64,000 nucleotides of DNA from positions 135,891 through 199,890 of the forward strand of contig NW_014577275.1 of the NCBI RefSeq assembly GCF_000485595.1, in the 5' to 3' direction. Below the pieces are notes generated by a model. It worked only from the letters and a program-made list of their open reading frames with translations. It was not told the origin of the DNA and ran no database searches. Both the position numbers and the translations under genes were made by a program. Positions 11,000-21,355 of this stretch are shown here, in pieces (the stretch's first letter is position 1; every line of letters begins with the position of its first letter). The DNA is from Priapulus caudatus. Taxonomy: Eukaryota; Priapulida; Priapulimorpha; Priapulimorphida; Priapulidae.

Positions 11000-11521
11000 T
11001 GTAGCAGTATTCATATTTATTTCATGCACTGTACCGATGCGCCATCTATTATAAGCGCTGTACGCAAGTAAAGCAATCCAACATGGCAGCGCCCTGTCAA
11101 CGTGGGTGTTGCTATCCCCCGGGCGTGGAGGGAGGTCACGTGATAACGTTGACGATGACGTTCAAAACGTCAACCCTAACGGTAACCCTCACTCCAACAC
11201 CGCCAACACTAACCCTCACACTAAATATATATGTCTCGCCGCGCTATTTATAGGCATTGTGATCCACAAAAATTAATCTATGGTGTGGGGGACAGATATC
11301 ATGATGCAAAAACCCTAACCCTAACCCTAATCCTAATCCTAACCCTATCCCTAACCCTGACCCTAACCCTAATCCTAACACTATCCCAACACTAGTGCTG
11401 CCACGTTGCGGTCACCTCCCTCCACGCCCGGGGGATAGCATTACCCCTGTCAACGTTGTAACTTCGTTCGTGCTTAATAAATCATCTTAACTACAACCAA
11501 GACTTGTCGAATACTATTACA
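11000..11521 (+). repeat. Left LTR, interrupted by a TIR element
   Basis: Starts TGTAGCAGTATTC, ends CGAATACTATTACA. Without the 345-bp insertion and its duplicated target it matches the 169-bp right LTR. AATAAA in GCTTAATAAATC near the 3' end is a likely polyadenylation signal. Confidence 0.9.
11103..11447. mobile_element. Non-autonomous TIR element inside the left LTR
   Basis: The ends are inverted copies (left TGCTATCCCCCGGGCGTGG then AGGGAGGT, complement at 11410-11440). The LTR sequence TGTCAACG is duplicated at 11095-11102 and 11448-11455; the match can be extended to about 11 bp, so the true duplication may be 8 to 11 bp. The interior holds an imperfect (CCCTAA)n array at about 11308-11385. 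It encodes no protein. Confidence 0.8.
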
Positions 11522-11743
11522 TGGTGGCAGCAGTGCGAAGAACAACGCTCCAAGAATACGTAGATGCCAAATTCTGCCCAATTTGATGCCAAATCTGTAT
11601 ACGTATTTGATGCCAAAACGACCGCCCGTCCTGACCACGCTGCTGTAGTGCATTTGTATACATAGACTGTACACGCCATACCGGCTCGCCTGTTGCTGCT
11701 GTATACAAGCTATCTACCTACCTGCCTGCCTACTACCTGCAAC

Positions 11744-12470
11744 ATGGGGGATGTCAAGATGCCTAAAATGGACTGGGCTGGCTCTGACTTGCCAGCCACG
11801 TTCAAAATCTTTCGTCAAAGGTGTGAACTCTATTTCAAAATCAAGAAAATAGAGGGGGAGATGGCCGTCACACACATTCTACTGGCTGTCGGTGAAGAAC
11901 GTCTTTGGAGATATAACACGTGGATGCTGACGGCTGACCAACAAGAGGATCCCGGCTACCTCTGGACAAAATTCGAACAACAAATCGAGCCAACAAATAA
12001 TTTTCGAATCTGTCGTCTGAAGCTCAGGCATTTTCGCCAAAGTCATGATGAAAGTTTTGACGATTTCATCACCAGAGCAAAAGCAGTCGCGCTGAAGTGT
12101 GATTTCAGCAACGCAGAACTATACGAACACCTAGTGGAACTTATCATCGCAAGTACGCCGATTCCTGAATTCCAAAAGGAACTGCTGAAGAAAAGAAAAA
12201 AAACTATGGCCTAGATGTTGCTCTCACACTAGGCGAACGTACGAAGCTACATTATCAAGTGTCAAGGAGCTCAACCGGATGGCTGAGTCACACTCGTCTA
12301 CGAACGTCGATGCCATTGGCAATAGTCGCAACTTCGACCGTCATAGATCCAAGTCACAACCCCGCCAGTGTGGTAACTGTGGTTGCAACCACCCGCCTCG
12401 CAAATGCCCTGCGTATGAAGCCACCAGCGATGGATGTGGCAACAAAGGTCACTGGAAGAAATGCTGTTGA
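11744..12470 (+). pseudogene. gag of the gypsy element, broken
   Basis: From ATG at 11744 the frame encodes a gag-like region (residues such as FRICRLKLRHFRQ and ESFDDFITRAK) to a premature stop at 12212-12214. This follows a frameshift near the A-run at about 12195. Homology continues in other frames to a nucleocapsid part ending at TGA 12468-12470. The first zinc knuckle reads CGNCGCNHPPRKC (CX2CX3HX4C). In the second the first cysteine is missing (DGCGNKGHWKKC). The stop at 12468 lies in the same frame as the pol ORF that starts at 12588, so gag and pol were probably read together in the active ancestor. Confidence 0.85.
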
Positions 12471-12587
12471 ATAACGAAAGCCCAGCAATTCGAATCCAAG
12501 AAGCGTGATTCTAGACCTCATCATCAAAATAAGTCCAGGCATCGCCAACAACAATCGCCAAATGTTGACGCCATCCATCAGGAACCA

Positions 12588-15356
12588 TTGAGTTATCCTA
12601 GCCGCCAGCAGGGTGATGACCCAACAGAGGTGTTCACTTTCCATGCTGTCAACAACATACGTGACTGGTGTGACCAAGCCTTCGTTAAGATCGATGTCCA
12701 GATACGCCACAAGCCTGCCAACCTAATGCTGAAAGTCGACACCGGAGCCCAGGCCAACCTTCTGCCTATGCGAACGTACCGCGCGATGTTTCCAGACACG
12801 CAGGATGCCAACCTGATACCGTCACAATGTCGACTCGTAGCGTACAATGGAACACCCATTAAATGCCTCGGCACCATTGCCGTCCCTTGCCGATACAAGG
12901 ACTCTGAATGGGACTTCACTGACTTTTTCCTAGTCGATGTACCAGGACCCGCAATCCTTGGACTACCATCGTGCAGTAAGATGAACGTTGTCATACTGCA
13001 CTGTGCCATAGAGCAAGCCAAAGCTCCAGCGCATAGACAGCCTACAGTCTCAAGTAAGCCAGTCATTAAATCCATCGATGACCTCAAGGAACGGTACCCC
13101 AACCGTTTTGATCGAATTGGTGAGTTTAAGTCCATACACAAGCTCGCTGTTGATCCAAACAGGCCGCCTAGTGTCGATAAGGCCAAACTGGATGAGATGG
13201 TCGAACAAGGTGTCATACGCCAAATCGAGGAACCAACCGAATGGGTTAGCACCATCACGTATGTTACCAAGAAAGACGGTAGCATCAGGATATGCCTAGA
13301 TCCAAGGCACCTTAACCGAGCTCTCATCAGGCCTCGCCATGTCACACCAACGATTGATGACATAAACCACAAACTCGCAACGGCACGGGTCTTCTCAAAG
13401 CTCAACGCTAAATCTGGTTATTGGGCCGTCAAGCTGCATGAAGAAAGCCAGGAACTCACAACCTTCCAAACGCCTTTTGGTCGGTACTGTTTCTGCCGCC
13501 TTCCCTTTGGCCTCTCTGTCAGCCAAGACATATTCCAGCTTGAAATGGATCGAATCATCGAACGTTGCCCAGGAGTCTGTGGAATATCAGACGACATCAT
13601 CGTATATGGAGACAACGATGCCGAGCATGACACAAACCTGCTCAACTTGATGGAAGTTGCCGGAGCCAACGGTCTCGTCTTCAACTCGCCGAAATGCTCC
13701 ATCAAGCAGTCTAGCATTGAATTCTTCGGAAACGTCTACACCGATCAAGGCATGAAACCTGACCCCAAGAAAGTCGCCGATCTGAGAGCCATGCCTGAGC
13801 CCGTCAACAAGACCGAGCTACACCAGTTTCTTGGCCTTATGACCTACTTATCTTGCTTCATCGAAGACTACAGCACCAAGTCCGCTGCATTACGAGATCT
13901 CCTCCGCCAAGACGTAGATTTCATTTGGGAAGCTCACCACCAGAAAGTGTTCGAGAACCTTAAGAACACTGTCTCTGATAACTCGCTGTTGCGATACTTC
14001 AACCCGAAGAAGGAAACCTACCTTCAGTGTGACGCGAGCTTACGTGGTCTCGGAGCAGCCCTACTGCAGCCATCGGATGACGACAAGCTGAAGCCGATAG
14101 CCTTCGCAAGCAAGAGCCTGACGCCAACAGAGCAACGGTATGCCTGCATCGAGCGAGAACTACTGGCAGTAGTTTTTGGAGTCCAGAGATTCCATATGTA
14201 CCTATATGGACGCACGTTCACAGCCATTACCGATCATAAGCCGCTAGTGATGATCCTCGACAAGCCACTAGCAGCCGCACCTCCAAGATTGCAACGCCTG
14301 ATGGTTAAACTGCAAGGTTACAACCTGAGAATCGTCTACAGACCAGGTCGTGAAAATCAACTAGCAGATGGACTAAGCCGCCTACCATCGCCTGCAAATG
14401 CCACAACGATCGACCTCGACCTCAGAGTGGACCACACCCGTTTCACCGCTAGTAGCCAAGCGAAGCTCAGAGACGAAATGAGGCAAGACGAAACGCTCAA
14501 CCACCTAAGGGAGATAATCGTTACTGGATGGCCGGATGACATGAAAGATCTGCCGAACGAGCTAAAGCCGTACTGGAGTTACCGCGACGAGCTAACCGTC
14601 CACGATGGCCTCGTCATCAAAGGAAGGAGAATCCTCATCCCGAAAGGTCTGCGACAGGATACCCTGCAACAGCTACATGCTGGACACTTTGGTCGTGAGA
14701 AAACTCTCCTGCTTGCCCGTGAAACTGTCTTTTGGCCAAACGTCACAAAGGACATAATCGAACTGGTCGCCAAATGTGAGACGTGCCAGGAAGCGCAACC
14801 GTCACAACCTGCCGAGCCGCTACTCCCACACGCAATACCGCCTAGGCCATGGCACACACTCGCAACGGATCTGTTCGAATACGATGGATCGCACTACCTT
14901 GTCGTAGGGGATTACTACACGAAATTTCCCCTTGTGCGAAAGATGCCGTCGCGTTGCCCAAGTCGAACCGTCATCGCCGCTATGAAACAGATGTTCGGAG
15001 AGCACGGAATTCCTGAACGTGTCGTGAGTGATAATGGTCCCCACTACAACAGTCAGGAATACCGAGCATTCGCCGCACACTGGGGATTCGAGATCGTCAC
15101 CACCTCTCCACGCCGACCCAAAGGAAATGGTTTCATAGAGAGAACTGTACAAACTGTGAAGCACACGCTCAAGAAGGCAAAGGGCACGAACACCGATTTT
15201 GACCTTGCTCTACTGATGCTGAGGGCCACCCCGATCAGTAACAAGCTGGCCAGCCCTGCGGAACTGCTACTCGGTAGGAAACTACAGACAATTCTGCCCG
15301 CCGAGCCAATGAACACATTGAATAACAAGGATGAAAATAAAATGAAAACAAATTGA
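12588..15356 (+). CDS. pol: pol polyprotein of the gypsy element (922 residues)
   Basis: Domains in order: aspartic protease with DTGAQANLLP at residues 51-60; reverse transcriptase at about 200-440; RNase H at about 475-555 (D482, the ELLAVV region near 524, D549); integrase with HHCC zinc site (H697, H700, C730, C733) and catalytic D761, D815, E851, spaced DD(35)E. The RT active-site loop is ISDDIIVYG (D335, D336). Motif A, normally L-D-A-K-S-G-Y-W in this group, reads LNAKSGYW, so the first catalytic aspartate is Asn at 273 and the RT should be dead. The frame ends early in the integrase C-terminal region because of a frameshift near 15350. The ORF start is simply the first codon after an in-frame stop; the natural product would have come from a longer gag-pol frame. 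Confidence 0.93.
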   Translation: MSYPSRQQGDDPTEVFTFHAVNNIRDWCDQAFVKIDVQIRHKPANLMLKVDTGAQANLLPMRTYRAMFPDTQDANLIPSQCRLVAYNGTPIKCLGTIAVPCRYKDSEWDFTDFFLVDVPGPAILGLPSCSKMNVVILHCAIEQAKAPAHRQPTVSSKPVIKSIDDLKERYPNRFDRIGEFKSIHKLAVDPNRPPSVDKAKLDEMVEQGVIRQIEEPTEWVSTITYVTKKDGSIRICLDPRHLNRALIRPRHVTPTIDDINHKLATARVFSKLNAKSGYWAVKLHEESQELTTFQTPFGRYCFCRLPFGLSVSQDIFQLEMDRIIERCPGVCGISDDIIVYGDNDAEHDTNLLNLMEVAGANGLVFNSPKCSIKQSSIEFFGNVYTDQGMKPDPKKVADLRAMPEPVNKTELHQFLGLMTYLSCFIEDYSTKSAALRDLLRQDVDFIWEAHHQKVFENLKNTVSDNSLLRYFNPKKETYLQCDASLRGLGAALLQPSDDDKLKPIAFASKSLTPTEQRYACIERELLAVVFGVQRFHMYLYGRTFTAITDHKPLVMILDKPLAAAPPRLQRLMVKLQGYNLRIVYRPGRENQLADGLSRLPSPANATTIDLDLRVDHTRFTASSQAKLRDEMRQDETLNHLREIIVTGWPDDMKDLPNELKPYWSYRDELTVHDGLVIKGRRILIPKGLRQDTLQQLHAGHFGREKTLLLARETVFWPNVTKDIIELVAKCETCQEAQPSQPAEPLLPHAIPPRPWHTLATDLFEYDGSHYLVVGDYYTKFPLVRKMPSRCPSRTVIAAMKQMFGEHGIPERVVSDNGPHYNSQEYRAFAAHWGFEIVTTSPRRPKGNGFIERTVQTVKHTLKKAKGTNTDFDLALLMLRATPISNKLASPAELLLGRKLQTILPAEPMNTLNNKDENKMKTN

Positions 15357-15850
15357 AACACAGGGAACTTCTATCTCGCCAACAGACACAGAAATTCTAC
15401 CATGACAGAACCGCGAGGAAATGTGAGCTACGTCAGTTGCAACCCGGTCAAAATGTGCGCATCCAGCACCCCGAGACTCGCCAGTGGAACCCTGCAACCA
15501 TTCAATCGAAGTGTGACCAACCCCGCTCATATATCGTTCAGACACCTAACGGTCATACATTGCGCAGGAATCGTCAACATATCCGCGAAGTTCCAGAAGA
15601 CGTAGTGTCCCCACCAGGACCGTCGCCGCCTGATCCGCCACCGCCAGTGGAACCTACTCTGCCGCGACGCGTTTCATTTGCGGAACCACCAGAACAACCA
15701 TCCGATTCAACTACCAGAAGGTCCGGTCGCAAAGGGAAGTCACCAGAACGCCTGATTACCCAGGTTTTCTGGACTGGCTGTGTGTCGTCATGTCTTTGGA
15801 CCATCTGTTTTTTTACTTTGCTGCGCGTCACAGACTTTTCAATTCTATAG
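15353..15850 (+). pseudogene. Integrase C-terminal region, frameshifted from pol
   Basis: This frame continues the integrase: a basic segment with QKFYHDRTARK, GQNVRIQHPETRQWNP and RSYIVQTPNG matches the usual small C-terminal module after the DDE domain of gypsy integrases. A Pro-rich tail follows. It is one base out of frame with the pol ORF; the shift lies in the A-rich stretch at about 15335-15355. The last 30 residues (hydrophobic, Cys/Trp/Phe) are unlike an integrase tail and may be read-through. Confidence 0.8.
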
Positions 15851-16035
15851 ACTACCCGCGTACCTACGTTACTGAATCGAGATTTTTCAATACTGTAGTT
15901 AACGAACGCTAACCGTACGTAAACGACTCGTGAACTACTATATCCCACGTATATTTGAATCGGTATATATACCGCCTCACTGCCACACGCGAAATCGCGT
16001 ATGTTTGAACTTTCTTTTTCTTGTGGTAGGGGTAA

Positions 16036-16204
16036 TGTAGCAGTATTAATATTATTTCATGCACTGCACCGACGCGCCATCTATTATAAGCGCTGTACGC
16101 GAGTAAAGCAATCCAACATGACAGCGCCCCTGTCAACTTTGTAACTTCGTTCGTGCTTAATAAATTATCTTAACTACAACCAAGACTTGTCGAATACTAT
16201 TACA
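16036..16204 (+). repeat. Right LTR (169 bp)
   Basis: Begins TGTAGCAGTATTAATATT after the purine-rich tract GGTAGGGGTAA and ends CGAATACTATTACA. AATAAA occurs in GCTTAATAAATTATC. It is uninterrupted, so it defines the LTR length. Confidence 0.92.
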
Positions 16205-16252
16205 AACCCTAACCTAAATGACATTAAACCACAAACTAATATATGACGATGA

Positions 16253-16291
<39 letters not shown>

Positions 16292-16345
16292 ATTATGACC
16301 ATTAATGACATTAAAGTTGGGAACACTCCTAATGGAGTATCACCC
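16205..16345. repeat. Telomere-like remnant, TA microsatellite and right arm of the outer TIR element
   Basis: AACCCTAACC continues the array interrupted at 10999. A (TA)n run lies at about 16255-16288. 16300-16343 is the inverted partner of 10919-10962. Confidence 0.65.
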
Positions 16346-16716
16346 GATTTTTTTTGCCCACTGTAGATTACGTGCTAGATTTACAACCACGTCACCCAAG
16401 ACATTCACAACACCAGTGGAGAACCATCGCTTCTGTTGATATGTAACCCCCCACTTTCCGGTGCCATATACCGCAACGGTCCTGCACCATTACTATTTAG
16501 AATCAGGACCGAAATCTAATGATATTGAACTTCTAAGGAGATCAATTATAAATCTAATTAAGGAGTCTTAATTAGGCATGCATACAATCCAAATTTTAAT
16601 CACGTGTACACGTGATATCTTCCGCTGTTATGAAAACACGGAACGGGTTTAATCCAAATTTGTACTTAATAAATCACAGAAACGAAGATGCATCCAAATT
16701 TGTACTGGCTACACGG
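16346..16716. other. Non-coding, nothing recognised
   Basis: Short internal repeats (ATCCAAATTTGTACT twice at about 16652 and 16692). No gene is seen. Confidence 0.4.
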
Positions 16717-16750
16717 AAGTGCCTAAACAACCAGATCCGGCTTTGGAGTC

Positions 16751-17071
16751 CTGAAAACTAAACAACCGGCTCTCTTCTCTGATTGGCTAATTTTGTCACT
16801 TATTTATTTTATTTTTTATTATTTTTGGCTAATTTTATTATATTTTAGAATTAGGGATAGGGTTAGGGTTAGGATTAGGGTTAGGGTCTATATCCAAAAC
16901 TTTTAAGTTTGTCTGAGTGGCTCAACAGTATAGAGCTTTCGCTTCGTGATAGCAGAGGTGATAGTAATTAAGGTACCGTGTTCGAACCCCATAACCCCTG
17001 ACCCCCCCCCATCCCTGTTATGTTCGGAAACTGACCAATCAAAGAAGAGAGCCGGTTGTTTAGTTTTCAAG
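16751..17071. mobile_element. TIR element with TTAGGG array and tRNA-like SINE part
   Basis: Ends are inverted copies: CTGAAAACTAAACAACCGG then CTCTCTTCT at 16751-16778, complement at about 17043-17071. Inside are a TTAGGG array (16855-16888) and a tRNA-like sequence with an A-box-like TGGCTCAACAGT (16918-16929) and a B-box-like GTGTTCGAACCCC (16978-16990). A (TTCAAG)n run follows at about 17070-17094. Confidence 0.6.
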
Positions 17072-17160
17072 TTCAAGTTCAAGTTCAAGTTCAAGTAAAA
17101 TTTATTTTCATCGGTATATCATGAACATTGTAACATAAGCTAAGAGCTTTTGCACCGATA

Positions 17161-17899
17161 ATATCAGGAGTAGATAATAGGGAGGAGTGTGACATCAATA
17201 AACAAGGGAAATTCGTCATTTACTAGCCTTATAATACCTACGATTTACTACGCGTAACTCATCCAACTTGAGCTCAAATCGGACACAGTACATTCGCCAT
17301 CATCGTACGAAATCGTTTCCTCGTAGACACCCGCAATCCGTAGATACAGCCTAAAACGTACGACACGATTCTCCATTCTCTGGCCATTAATCCAACGCCC
17401 ATTGCGCGCCTATAATTCAGACAAAGCAGCAACCTGGCTGTTGTTTGCTCTCTCGATAGCTGAATGTGGCGTTGTGGCTCGCAGGAGATTGGAGATCGAC
17501 GCAACACTCGACGAGCTAATCATTTGGTTGGCGTGCGTGCGTGAAGGCATGCCAGCTATGTACAAAGGTGGCCTGTGTAGCTGTGTACCGGGTCAAAGGT
17601 TATCTCGCCAAGTGTTGATGCCTAATCTCCCAGCGAGCCACATGCCTCGCTCAGTTAGCAATAGCGCGTTAGGTAGCTGCCTTTTGTTTGAATTATAGGC
17701 GCGCAATGGTTGGATTGATGGCCAGAGAATGGAGAATCGTGTCGTACGTTTTAGGCTGTATCTACGGATTGCGGGTGTCTACGAGGAAACGATTTGATAC
17801 GATGATGGGCGAATGTACTGTGTCCGATTGTCCGCTAGTAAATGATGAATTTCCCTTGTTTATTGATGTCACACTCCTCCCTATTATCTACTCCTGATA
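17161..17899. mobile_element. Foldback element, ATATCAGGAG family
   Basis: Left arm about 17161-17422, right arm about 17685-17899, near-complementary apart from a block of about 50 bp missing from the right arm. Ends are ATATCAGGAG and CTCCTGAT, with AAT on both outer sides. Reading frames on both arms are mirror images and not real genes. The arm sequence (TAGCCTTATAATACCTA, CCAACTTGAGCTCAA) matches the element at 32328-33181. Confidence 0.8.
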
Positions 17900-17971
17900 A
17901 TATCAAACAAGAATAAAAGATTCAGGACTCCGAAACCGGGTCCGGTCGTTTAGACACTGGCACTGCCTTAA

Positions 17972-18573
17972 AGGGACAGTAGCCTCTAGGATTTTACTGC
18001 ATACAACTGTACTTACTGTATAACAAATCGTCTAAACCCACACGTATTTGTTACCATGCAGATACCTAATTTAATTGTTATAATTAATTACACATCAACG
18101 CTACGAAATTTGAACGGCGCCATGACACCCGCGACCGTGCTGCCACCCCGAAAAAGTTGCGTATTTGACAATTTATTTTGCACGTTACAGACCGAGGGCT
18201 AATCACAAAAGTGCAATTATATTTATACCTAAATGCTATTTAACCGAACGATATTCATTTTAGGGCAAATTTATCCATTATTATAACTGAAACTATATGT
18301 CGTTTATAAGATATTACAATCCTTTTGCTTTTAAATGAATAAATAAGAAACACCCTCGGTCTGTAGCCCTTGGCCGGAAAGTGGTTTTGCGCAACTTATC
18401 AGATCGTGCGCTTTGAGTGGCGCCACCGTCGTTGTAATCAAACTGGAGTCGTTAGTTTAAAACATTTTTTTAATATTTCTAATGGTGATTGAACCATGAA
18501 ACTTTTTATGTAGCGTAATTATAACCTAAATTAGCTGAAAATAACCCTATAGAACCTAGAGTAAACTCTCCCT
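17972..18573. mobile_element. TTAA-flanked TIR element (602 bp)
   Basis: Begins AGGGACAGTAGCCTCTAGG and ends in a decayed complement. TTAA stands on both sides (17968-17971 and 18574-18577), the target duplication of piggyBac-type elements. Related copies lie at about 48300-48916, 54749-55336 and, inverted and partial, 56130-56400. There is no coding capacity. Confidence 0.75.
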
Positions 18574-18834
18574 TTAATGGAACAAAGAAACGGTTGCCAA
18601 AGATGAACACAGAACAGTGCACGCTATAATATCAGGGCCGTATCCGGGGGGGGGGTTATTTGGTTTCTGTAACCCCCCTTGGTTGATAAAAAAAAAAGTA
18701 CTAGTTTAAACCAAGTAACATGTTTGGACCTACAGTTGTTTACTCGGGTCTTACTCGGTTACATTGGGATCTATACAAATAAATGTATTGTGATACTAAG
18801 TGGGTATAACAGGTGTCAACTAGTCAAATTTAAC

Positions 18835-19135
18835 GCAGTGGCTGGAGGTACGCCAGCCGTCGGTCGTTCAAGCCCCTTTTTTGCGTTAGGGTTAGGGTTA
18901 GGGTTAGGATTAGGTTAGGGTTAGGTTTAGGTTATGGTTAGGGTTAGGTTTAGGGTTAGGGTTCTTGCTCATCTAAACTCTCAATCGTGAATTTATTTCC
19001 CAAGGCGTTATTTCGAAATCTGGCGCGACCGCCGCCATCTTGTCTCGTTAAGTATGAAAGCGAATGGACTGGCGTACCCGTAGCCTCGAGACATTAACTT
19101 CAATTAAGATACGCCTGCGTACCTCCAGCCACTGC
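18835..19135. mobile_element. TIR element with 10-bp target duplication and TTAGGG array
   Basis: Ends GCAGTGGCTGGAGGTACGC and its complement. Flanked by exact CAAATTTAAC at 18825-18834 and 19136-19145. The interior carries about 75 bp of TTAGGG-like repeats (18888-18962). Length 301 bp, non-coding. A 10-bp duplication is compatible with Mutator-like elements. Confidence 0.85.
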
Positions 19136-19145
19136 CAAATTTAAC

Positions 19146-21034
19146 GGGTAAAAAGTTAATTTTTTGTGTAACCATTAAAATGTAATTATAACCTTTGTTA
19201 AGATAAAGACTCATTGATGGTTTGTAAACTATACTGAAACACTCTACTACTGTAACAGTTTTAGTTAACACTATAATTTCAAAGAGTCACAGGTCATCAT
19301 CCTAGTATCTAGACAGTCTGCAGCCGGATATCCGCGCGAAGCGCGCCAACGCCACGACGCGGCAAAAACTAACACAGGATCGCTGCCCCTACTCAAATAG
19401 CTTTACATGTGCTCTTCGAGTAAGGGCTCAAGCCGTATTATCGGTCCCTTCAGCAGTTGTGGCCATTGCAAGGCGGCTTTGACTACCCAGGTAGGCAGAC
19501 AGCTGCTCGAAATGATCGCACAAAATTTTTGGCTATTCGGCGCGCTTTGTTTCATGTAAAAAACAGACGTTTAGTTCCCCCCCCCCATCACTCTAAATCA
19601 GTGTACATCTGTCTACTAGATATTGCGTCCAATAGATGGCAGCACGAGTCTATGCACGAGTCTATATCCATATCATTTGCCTACGACTTTGCTTGCACAC
19701 CGGTCGGCGGGCTATATGCGGGTATAAGCGCCGGTGTAATTATTCATCTCGCGCGCCCGCCACTCTGGCGCCGACGAGACGCTAATTGCAGTTTAACTTG
19801 TAAATAAATGGATAAATAGATGGAGGGGGCAAAAACGCTACTCTCAGCACACGCATGTGATCTGGCTAGCTTGGTTAGATGGCGTAGTGGTTCTTATACG
19901 ACCTGCGCGCGATATCCTGTGACCGGGGGGGGGGGTGCATTCATTCTGCGGCGCGTCGACAACTACAGCGTCGCATCACTGTTGGTTCGTGCGCGCACAA
20001 CTAGCATGCGGTTCTGGGTGGCGAGCGACGCAAGTATACTAGTTATATAGTGTATTACTTTCTATATAGTGCATTTTCGCCCTGCTCAAGTATTGGCCCT
20101 AGTAAATATGAAAGTATGGCGTAAGTAACTGCATCTGCGGTATGCATTCTTTTCTGTGTTTTCACTTAAATCATCTCATCAACGCATGTCGCCATTTTTT
20201 CACTAGCTGTTAGCAGAACACATTGGAAGAAGAACGTTCATGAAGCATACGATAAACAATACTCTTACCACCTGATCTTACATTGTGCATTATATGTTAT
20301 AACGTCATGTTTGTATTTGTTAACAGTTAGTTTCAATTGTTGCATGAACTATAGATCACTATATTTTACGGAATTTCCTAATTTAACTGTAATGCACTCG
20401 TCGCAATCAAATTCTTAAGATATGTTCATCATGTCACATCGACCATTATAAATCCTGTCTACACTGCGAGTCTACTACATCGGCAATGCTAGGATTCTAC
20501 GAACGACCGTGTTCACAACTTTGTCAATACTACACAATAGTTCGATATGCCAGTATTAGGTCACTTAATACCTCTAAAACTATATCCCTTCGCTCTGCCA
20601 CACGCCTGTACCAGGAGTTCTGTCATATAGAATGTGCGACACATCTGCTCGTAATTAAGCATGTTTATATACTATTGTCATAGATAGTGACTTACTTAGC
20701 ATATCAAGTTCTATGTGGTAACTCTGACTTTGCATAACACATGTATTTGTTCGTTGCGATGTATTGTTCATTGCGATGTATGTGTTTGTGCCGCGTTTGT
20801 CCATGTATTGTACGTGTTCTCGGCTTAGCTTAGTCACTCGATGGGTAATCGAGGTGGAGCGAGTTCCAGCTCTATATATAGCCTTTGTCCTTGCAGCCAT
20901 TTCCATTACTGGGCACAAGGTTCGCGAACGCAGAGAATTTCGTCAGTTTTCTGTGATTTCGCGTCACACAGCTCCGGTTACGAGAGAGAAATTATGTTTT
21001 TATAACAAGTGAACACTGTTCAGCGTCCCAATGT
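19146..21034. other. Non-coding, mostly unique sequence
   Basis: No convincing exon. 19870-19920 has a tRNA-A-box-like TGGCGTAGTGGTTC without a B box. 20819-20875 is a partial copy of the small palindromic element at 21765-21881. Confidence 0.5.
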
Positions 21035-21355
21035 CTACCCTCTGTGTCCCCCACTAAAATTGCGGACTGTTTCGCTGGCAGCTATCGATCCGTGCCGCTG
21101 CAATTCATTCGGCGCACGATCCATAGCTGCCAGCGCTGCATACTGTACGTCGTAGGACGTTCCCGCGCGTCGCCGTGCGCCTTGCGCGGGAACTGCGCGC
21201 CATAGATTGCCGCTTAAGCGCTTCGGATCAACATCTCCTTTCGGCAACGCTTCTCTAGTATCCCGTCTCATCTGGATTGGATGGATCACACCACGGAGAT
21301 AATTAGTCATAATTCCCAACACGGTCACAAGAGACGAGTTTGTTACAAATCTCAT
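21035..21355 (-). pseudogene. Repeat-borne coding fragment, related to 2700-2860
   Basis: A 106-residue frame with DTREALPKGDVDPKR, WRAVPAQGARRR and YAALAAMDRAPNEL. The first two blocks match the + strand fragment at 2.7 kb at the protein level. I do not recognise the family. The fragment has no visible splice sites, promoter or partner domain, and lies between MITEs. It is most likely a remnant of a mobile element's ORF. Confidence 0.45.

Larger units (their letters stand above)
11000..16204 (+). mobile_element. Ty3/gypsy LTR retrotransposon, decayed
   Basis: Element of 5205 bp bounded by LTRs with TGTA...TACA ends and a 5-bp duplication AACCC at 10995-10999 and 16205-16209. The order is LTR, a short leader beginning TGGTGGCAGCAG (likely primer-binding site), gag with zinc knuckle, protease, RT, RNase H, integrase, a purine-rich tract (GGTAGGGGTAA) and LTR. 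Integrase after RNase H places it in the Ty3/gypsy group. The LTRs differ at about nine positions in 169, so the insertion is not recent. Gag has frameshifts and a stop, integrase has a frameshift, and the RT motif A aspartate is lost, so it cannot move by itself. No envelope-like ORF is present. Confidence 0.93.
16717..17965. mobile_element. Composite of nested TIR elements
   Basis: Outer inverted ends: left GCCTAAACAACCAGATCCGG then TTTGGAGTCCTGA (16721-16753), right the complement at about 17921-17960 with some mismatches. Two further inverted-repeat elements lie inside, at about 16751-17071 and 17161-17899. Confidence 0.55.

Noticed and set aside
10979-11400. Chromosome end (telomere) in the window
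   Set aside because: Telomere-type arrays are short, variant-rich, in both orientations, and mostly inside transposons with unique sequence on both sides.
12593-13405. 270-codon minus-strand frame
   Set aside because: Antisense shadow of the pol gene.
16918-16990. Functional tRNA gene
   Set aside because: A- and B-box-like motifs are present, but no cloverleaf with an acceptor stem can be drawn; it fits a SINE head.
19820-20050. 76-codon frame after a tRNA-like A box
   Set aside because: G-run-dependent frame with no B box and no conserved residues.
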